Program-made: the position numbers and the translations under genes
Notes under the pieces: generated by a model
What the model saw: only the letters and a program-made list of their open reading frames with translations
What the model was told of the DNA's origin: nothing
Database searches by the model: none
Part shown: positions 58,678 to 64,000 of the stretch, piece by piece
Numbering within the stretch: position 1 is the stretch's first letter
How the letters are laid out: each line of letters opens with the position of its first letter
Origin: Platerodrilus igneus
Taxonomy: Eukaryota; Arthropoda; Insecta; Coleoptera; Lycidae
Length of the DNA: 64,000 bases
Reading direction: 5' to 3'
NCBI GenBank assembly: GCA_036346225.1
Contig: JARFIW010001082.1
Coordinates: forward strand, 6,634,001-6,698,000

Positions 58678-60479
58678 TTATGGGAACTTGCTAGAGCTGG
58701 GTTTTGGTAGAGGTGTTGGAAGTGGTCTATGGCTGGTTTCAAAGACTGGATCTTCTTGCACTATCTCGCGCTCGGAAGTTTGTTGATGTGTAAGTGTAAG
58801 ATAAGTCACTTCTGAGTCCATCTCAGTTGATGTTGAAGTGTGTTCCATGGGACGATGCGAATCCTGATCGCGGTCTAACAAAGGCTTTTCAACCGGTCAG
58901 GTTGATCACCGAAAGTTGAAATGTTGCCGAAAGTGTGTATAGTCTGCGGACGAGAAAGAAAAGAATGAAAAAAATTACTAGGATTAGGAAGAAGGAGAAG
59001 GCAAGATATTAAGGTAAGTTGTTGTTAGCTAACGTGTTATTGACGACAAACCAATTGTTATTGAGACAGTCTTGTAGTGTATCAAATTTAATTTGTGGGT
59101 CACCAAATTTTGGAATGGAGATGCTTTGAAATTTAGACCATTGTACTGGTAATAAAGTTGTTAAATATGGTTCAACTGTTGTCAGGCAGGATACTTCGCC
59201 TGCAATGATGTAAATTTGGTAGCCTTCAATAATACTTCCACATGGTAATTGGATCCAAATTGCTCCGATGTTTGTTGGAGTTGGTAGTGGAGAAATGGTG
59301 TTGTTACATCGAACTCGAGTATTGGCTTGAGGATGCGTTAAAATATAATGGTTTGCATCTAATTGTGTTCTGAATTCAGTTTCCGTTCCAGTCTCTCTAC
59401 AATCAAATGGGCATACTGCTGCTAGTTGGGTTCCAGAGCTTTTTACTACTAGCCGTTTGACGCATGCTATTGTCAATGCGTTGTTGTCGTAAAGTTCATT
59501 GAGAAAGCAAAGTTTTTCTTTGAATGGCTCACAATGTGGTGTGACCAGTGTCCAATGTGTAGATGACTGTTGAGTATAGGCAACATCTAAGATGGGTATT
59601 GCTGCTATACAAGTGAATTGGTTCCAAGCAAATGGGGGATTGATTTGTCGATTAAAGACTAATCATGTATATTTGTGTCTTATCAGAGGAATATGGATTC
59701 CTATTAGTGTAATTTCTCGGGATGCTATGCATTCCACTATTGGTAGCGTGTCGTAACTTGTCGAATGTTCTAAGGAGAATAGAAAATCATTACTTAACAA
59801 TTTAGGTCTTAACTTACTTAAAGATAAATCAAAAACTTGCAAATGTATTACATCTATGCATAAAGTTTTACTTTGGCACATTTCAGTCAGCGATCTTTGC
59901 CATTCATAAAATGAGAGCCATTCTGCCAAAAGAAGAGTTAAAAATGTTGGGTCGCTGCAAGCATTTTTAAATATACTTGCATTAGGCAGTGGTCAGGGAT
60001 AACTACTTTCTGTGATTTGAATATTCCTTAATGATGTAATTTTGTGTGCTAAGAATTCAATTTCATAAGCATTGTCAAATAATCTATGTATATGATTTCG
60101 CGTAACATATTGGAAGTCGTGAATCCATCGTGCGAAAGAATATTATCATTGACTAATAAGTGCTCTGGATTAGAAAGTTGCACTAAATCTAAATAAGTTG
60201 TAAAATTAGCAAATTGATTACATATATAGGGATCAAATTTACATAATTGATTGATATAACTGAGATTCGAAAGAACATTCAAGGGTTGCCGATATGTGAA
60301 AAGTAATTGTCTGACGTGTGATAGAATGTAATATTTGGCAATCGTTGAATGTATAGTCCTGGGCCAATTAAAACACCTTTGGACATTGGTATAAGAATAA
60401 TATATATGCTAAGGAGTAGCATTACCATAAAAGTTAGGTTCTGATTGTATCTGAAAGTGCGGCGTATGTGTCGCATCAT
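58678..60479 (-). pseudogene. Endogenous retrovirus-like env remnant B
   Basis: A minus-strand series of broken frames. It starts with a basic N-terminus and hydrophobic segment (60479-60279), followed by surface-like fragments (60282-60049, 59929-59663) and a cysteine-containing ectodomain stretch (59476-59009). A hydrophobic membrane segment lies near 58.98-58.90 kb, and a serine/threonine-rich cytoplasmic-like tail ends at 58678. The layout is that of an insect errantivirus envelope. Multiple frameshifts and stops break it. Family assignment rests on layout, not on a diagnostic motif. Confidence 0.5.
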
Positions 60480-61102
60480 TTCTACTCTAATGTGTGCTTA
60501 AAAGTTTTTAAGTAGTCAATGCGCACTAAAAAAAACTTTGCACAAGTGAAAATAATTGAATGTGTTCGCTTAAGTTAAAATACAAATAAGACGGACGGGT
60601 TGCGAACGGTGAAAATAATTACTTGTTTGATTATTACTAATTGTTTATGAATTGCTTAATTATGTGAGAATATGCAAAACAATTGAAATTAATGGGTTCC
60701 CTATGTTTAACTTAAAATTTTTTTTATCTATTGTAGACTAGATAGCTCCACTGAACGATCTGTAGTAGTATTTTTGGCAATTATACCACTATAGAGTGTA
60801 TTTTTGTATTTCTCTGGCAGTAGTGTGGAAAATGACCTATTGAAATTTACAATTGTGAGAGCTCTCAAAACTACAAAAAAATAATGTAGGACTACTCTGG
60901 AGAATTACAAAAATCGTGATGTGTATCTTACTGTCCTAGATTTATTAAGAGTAAAATAGGATCTGCCTGTCCAGTATGGATCAATGCAGCATAATAAAAT
61001 ACATATATGTATGTTGACTTTTTGCAATAAATTAAGAGAAGAAAAAAAATTAAAATTAAAATTACTTACCCTTTGTAAATGTAATATACCTATAAATTAC
61101 GA

Positions 61103-62018
61103 TTAGTCCAAGATTGTGCTGCATCCTGGAATAATGGTAACTGTTATATTACTTGCGTGTGGTTGTTGATCTGTTTCCTCTTCTGGATTGGTGGGGTGGT
61201 TGTCTTCCTTAAGGTTGGATACCGTTTGTACTGAAGTAAATTCTACGCTTGGCACTCTTCGTTTAAATATTTTTAAAGTCCGTTTATGTTTTATACAAAG
61301 TCTATAACAAGAGTGAGCTACTGCATACAAGAAGAGTAGAAAAAGCAAAAAAAAGATTGTAAAGGAGATTAAAATACAAATAAATAATTCGTCTCCTGTT
61401 GTATTAGTATTTGTGGAATCTGCTCGTGCCCAATGAGTTATTGCGATGGGATTTGGATATCCACGTAGCAGTAAATAAGATACTAGAATTGACAGAATGA
61501 TATTCCATATAAGATATAAACTATCGCTACTAGGTGCATATAAGTCAGCGTAATTTTTGTGAAACAGGTCTTCAAGATTTTGTTCAATTTTCGAAATAGT
61601 AGACGACTAACTTAAATTCAAATGTGGAATCACGGATGTCCAATTTAGATTGAGACACTAGGAAACATTGTTGAAGATTGGTTCCGAATGAGAAGAATGA
61701 ATTACAAAAGTTTTAAGATTTGTCCATACTGCTGGTAATACATGTTTAACTTTAAAAGTGTTTGAAGTAGTGCTGCCCTTGTTGGCGATAATTATTTCTT
61801 CTGTACGTCCAACTACCCTTATTAGAGAATTTTCTGTTATTATTTTTGCGTTGTACGTCACGTGCTAAATCGTGCTTGTTTGTCGCGTTTTGTGAAATTG
61901 TTAGTAGGCTCGTCTGTTGCACTAGTGTGTCTTGTATAGCGGTATGTTGGATATCCAATAGACTGTAAGCTATATCTTTTAGAGATTTTTCAGTTATTTC
62001 CCTATTTGAAGCTAACAA
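61103..62018 (-). pseudogene. Endogenous retrovirus-like env remnant A, C-terminal half
   Basis: A heptad-rich stretch (62018-61855) is followed after a frame change by an ectodomain-like part (61861-61658). A hydrophobic region (about 61480-61330), a membrane segment and a basic cytoplasmic tail (61348-61103) follow. The N-terminal half is absent: gag code joins it directly at about 62030. It looks like a separate copy from remnant B, so the block is a rearranged provirus without pol. Confidence 0.5.
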
Positions 62019-62032
62019 GATAAAGTTGTTTC

Positions 62033-62480
62033 TTAAATGAGGCCTGATTCAAAATAGTCCTTCAATTCCAAAATAGGAATTGTTGACGTTGCTTCCATCG
62101 CTAAATTTTGTAGTTCATAATAGTAATTAATACAGGATTCATGCGGGAGTTGACGACGACTACGTAGGCGGCTTCTAAGTTGTCTAGCTACATTAGGCCC
62201 ACCATAAAACTTAAGGAAACTGTCTTTCACATCGCTCCATGTCTTGCTACCGTTGTCGGGGTCATTAATAAATTTCTCGATCCATATTTGCACGCTGTCG
62301 CGTAAAAATCGGGAAAAGTATTGGATTTTATTTTCGCTGCCCCAGGAATTCGAGTTCGTGCAATTTTCGTAATCTTTCAAAAATTCAAAACAGTTTATTG
62401 TACCTGGAGTAAAGGTAATTGGGTTTGCGTAACTAGGTGTGATTGGATTTATTTTTAAGTTCTGTATGAATTCTATCGTG
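62033..62480 (-). pseudogene. Retroelement gag fragment
   Basis: The frame 62380-62033 encodes a retrotransposon-gag-like helical core (W-x-D-V-K-D-S-F-L-K-F near its middle, QLRSRLRSRRQLPHES, then a YYYELQNLA word). Code extends a little upstream. There is no nucleocapsid knuckle, and the frame joins env-like code directly, so pol is deleted. Confidence 0.68.
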
Positions 62481-62791
62481 TATCTGCCATTGTAGGTTTA
62501 GAATTAGTCAATTGTGTTCAATTTTCTGTGGTCAGTGTTTGTATTCCTGAGTCAACAATTTCTAAATTAATATTTAAATCTTTTACCCCGGGAAATGTAT
62601 ATTGTGATGATTGTGTATGTCCGACCGATTTTTGTGGAGAACGTTGTAAACAAGTGGTTGGGGAAAAAACAGTATCGTGTTTTGTGGTGTCTAGCTTTAT
62701 TATATGACTTACACACGGGTTTCACTTTTTACTACGCGTGTGATGATCATGGATGGGTATTTTTATCCATCAATGATTAGGATAGAACGAT

Positions 62792-62824
62792 GATTTTGGG
62801 TTTGCTGAATTGGTATTTATAACA
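62792..62824 (-). repeat. 33-bp direct repeat, right copy (LTR-start-like)
   Basis: Partner of 58105-58137. If it is the 5' LTR start of the minus-strand provirus, the LTR would run left from 62824 toward about 62.5 kb. Confidence 0.65.
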
Positions 62825-63309
62825 GTATTTTTAATTACTGTAGACTATTAATTTGCAAAGTGTATACGCATATAAAGTAAAATTTCTCAAACAAAATCTT
62901 TATTGTCTAAAATGAATGTCTAAAAACTGAAACTATGGCCATCACTATGTGACATATGAACAAAAAATGTCTAGCTTTCAGATATGTTGAGCGCATATGT
63001 GGTAAACAGTACCTAAACTAAAACAGCTAGAAGTCTTAAAAAATAATAAAATTCAGTGATGAGCATTATCCCCCATAGGCCGTTACTTAACAACTGTACC
63101 CAGTGACCTATATACATTTGTAATCTTTTTGCCTTAAAAGCAGATAGCTCAAGGAAATTCCTTATCATCTTCCACAATATTGGTGGGATGTTTTTCGAAC
63201 TTCTATCCTATTTTTCTTACCATACTACTTTAGAAATTTTTAATCTATGTATAAGTGCATTTTTTTTTTTTATTGAAGATAAACCACTACTTTCGCGATT
63301 ATTTTTCAG

Positions 63310-63794
63310 ATTTACAAGACGAATTGGACTCTCTATTTAGAACAACAACGACGACATCTTATAAAGTAAACAATATTCTAACACAATTGGATTCCGATCT
63401 AAGAAATGTTCAAGATACTCAGTCTACTGAATACAGAATTAAATCTGTGCAAGTTGCATCGCTTAAGGCCGAATTTCAAAGGGCATTGCAAGATAGCAGC
63501 AATTCATTGGAGTATCACAAAAATAAACGAAGAGAACTTTTAAAAAAATCCCTAAAGACAGGTAAGTACATATACCAAGCAGCATATGTAATAAAACCTA
63601 ATGCAAGTATTATAGCCTGTAAAAATATAAATGATGAAGAACTTGAAGCATTATTGGATGAGAATAAATTGGATGTTTTTACAGATAATGTAAGTTTTTC
63701 TAATAGTACGAGACTTGTTCAATTGAAATCCATCTTTGGTCAGGTTAGCCTTGGAAACAATTGTAATCACTCAATTGACGTTTTGCAACGTTAG
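63310..63794 (+). CDS. Divergent syntaxin, exons 3-4 (gene continues past window)
   Basis: Exon 3 (63310-63561) follows TTTTTCAG. It encodes DLQDELDSLF... (second Habc helix), a short acidic link, then the third helix with EYRIKSVQVASLKAEFQRAL and a lysine/arginine-rich end. It ends at GGTAAGT. A 54-base segment (63562-63615, GTAAGT...TATAG) is probably an intron, but being a multiple of three and open it could also be retained. Exon 4 starts about 63616 with INDEELEALLDENKLDVFTDN, the syntaxin linker before the SNARE motif. A possible donor is CAG/GTTAGC at 63744; otherwise the frame stops near 63792. The SNARE helix and membrane anchor must lie beyond the window. Confidence 0.7.
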
Positions 63795-64000
63795 TGGTGT
63801 GTAAAAAATCCCACTGGTCAGTTTCTCTCGTATATATTTGACAGCGATTTTAAGTATTGCGACTTTGAAATGACGTTTGTTGTTAACAATCCGACAAATG
63901 TGATCAGCGTGCGGTCATTCAATTTCTGTGTGCTGAAGGTTTGCAACCATTGGAAGTTCATACACGAATGCAAGCAGTGTATGAAAACGCATGTTTTGCA

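Larger units (their letters stand above)
52557..63309 (+). other. Intron 2 of the syntaxin-like gene, 10.75 kb
   Basis: Bounded by GTGAGT (52557) and ATTTTTCAG (ending 63309), both phase 1, so joining restores one reading frame. It contains plus-strand hAT and mariner remnants and a minus-strand endogenous-retrovirus-like block. The rest (52.6-54.5, 57.0-58.1 and 62.8-63.25 kb) is AT-rich with no recognised content. Confidence 0.65.

Noticed and set aside
63255..63309. Counting the frame before 63310 as coding
   Set aside because: It is the polypyrimidine tract and acceptor of intron 2; the upstream residues do not fit syntaxin while the joined exon 2 does.

Overview
The window looks like a nuclear segment from an arthropod, most likely an insect with a large, AT-rich, transposon-filled genome. 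The evidence is spliced gene structure with short GT-AG introns, arrays of C2H2 zinc fingers, RTE-type LINEs, a Penelope-like element, Ty3/gypsy and BEL/Pao remnants, Tigger, hAT and mariner remnants, a tRNA-derived SINE and long (TA)n tracts. The exact order cannot be fixed from sequence alone.

Region 1 (1-10.2 kb) opens with a duplicated tail of a zinc-finger array. A 9.07-kb composite element follows (552-9617). It is bounded by 1.85-kb, nearly identical inverted arms that enclose a decayed Ginger/KRBA2-type integrase-transposase, RTE LINE fragments and a SINE. Immediately to its right is a retrozyme-like tandem array with a complete type I hammerhead ribozyme (9948-9992).

Region 2 (10.2-17.9 kb) has no intact gene. 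It holds two solo LTRs of one family with 4-bp target duplications, an 86-bp perfect palindrome, a degraded DDE transposase and a Ty3/gypsy integrase fragment.

Region 3 (17.9-31 kb) contains a plus-strand, partly decayed C2H2 zinc-finger array, a third diverged copy of the 1.85-kb arm, a second gypsy integrase, a 3.3-kb Tigger-like transposon split by a solo LTR, and a minus-strand open reading frame with 15 consecutive C2H2 fingers. That frame is the best intact coding sequence here.

Region 4 (31.6-40.1 kb) is a cluster of minus-strand RTE LINE copies with tandemly repeated 3' ends, a SINE, and a 1.7-kb solo LTR-like insertion between the endonuclease and RT halves of one LINE.

Region 5 (40-51.8 kb) has a BEL/Pao gag fragment, a Ty3-type gag with a nested LTR, and a Penelope-like element whose GIY-YIG/3' part is also present as an inverted copy upstream. 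A variant hammerhead core lies in each arm.

Region 6 (52.3 kb to the end) is a host gene: a divergent syntaxin. Four exons are visible, exon 1 carries the start codon, and the gene runs off the right edge. Its 10.75-kb third segment boundary (intron 2) is filled with hAT, mariner and endogenous-retrovirus-like (gag and env) remnants. Most other coding similarity in the window is pseudogenic transposon sequence.
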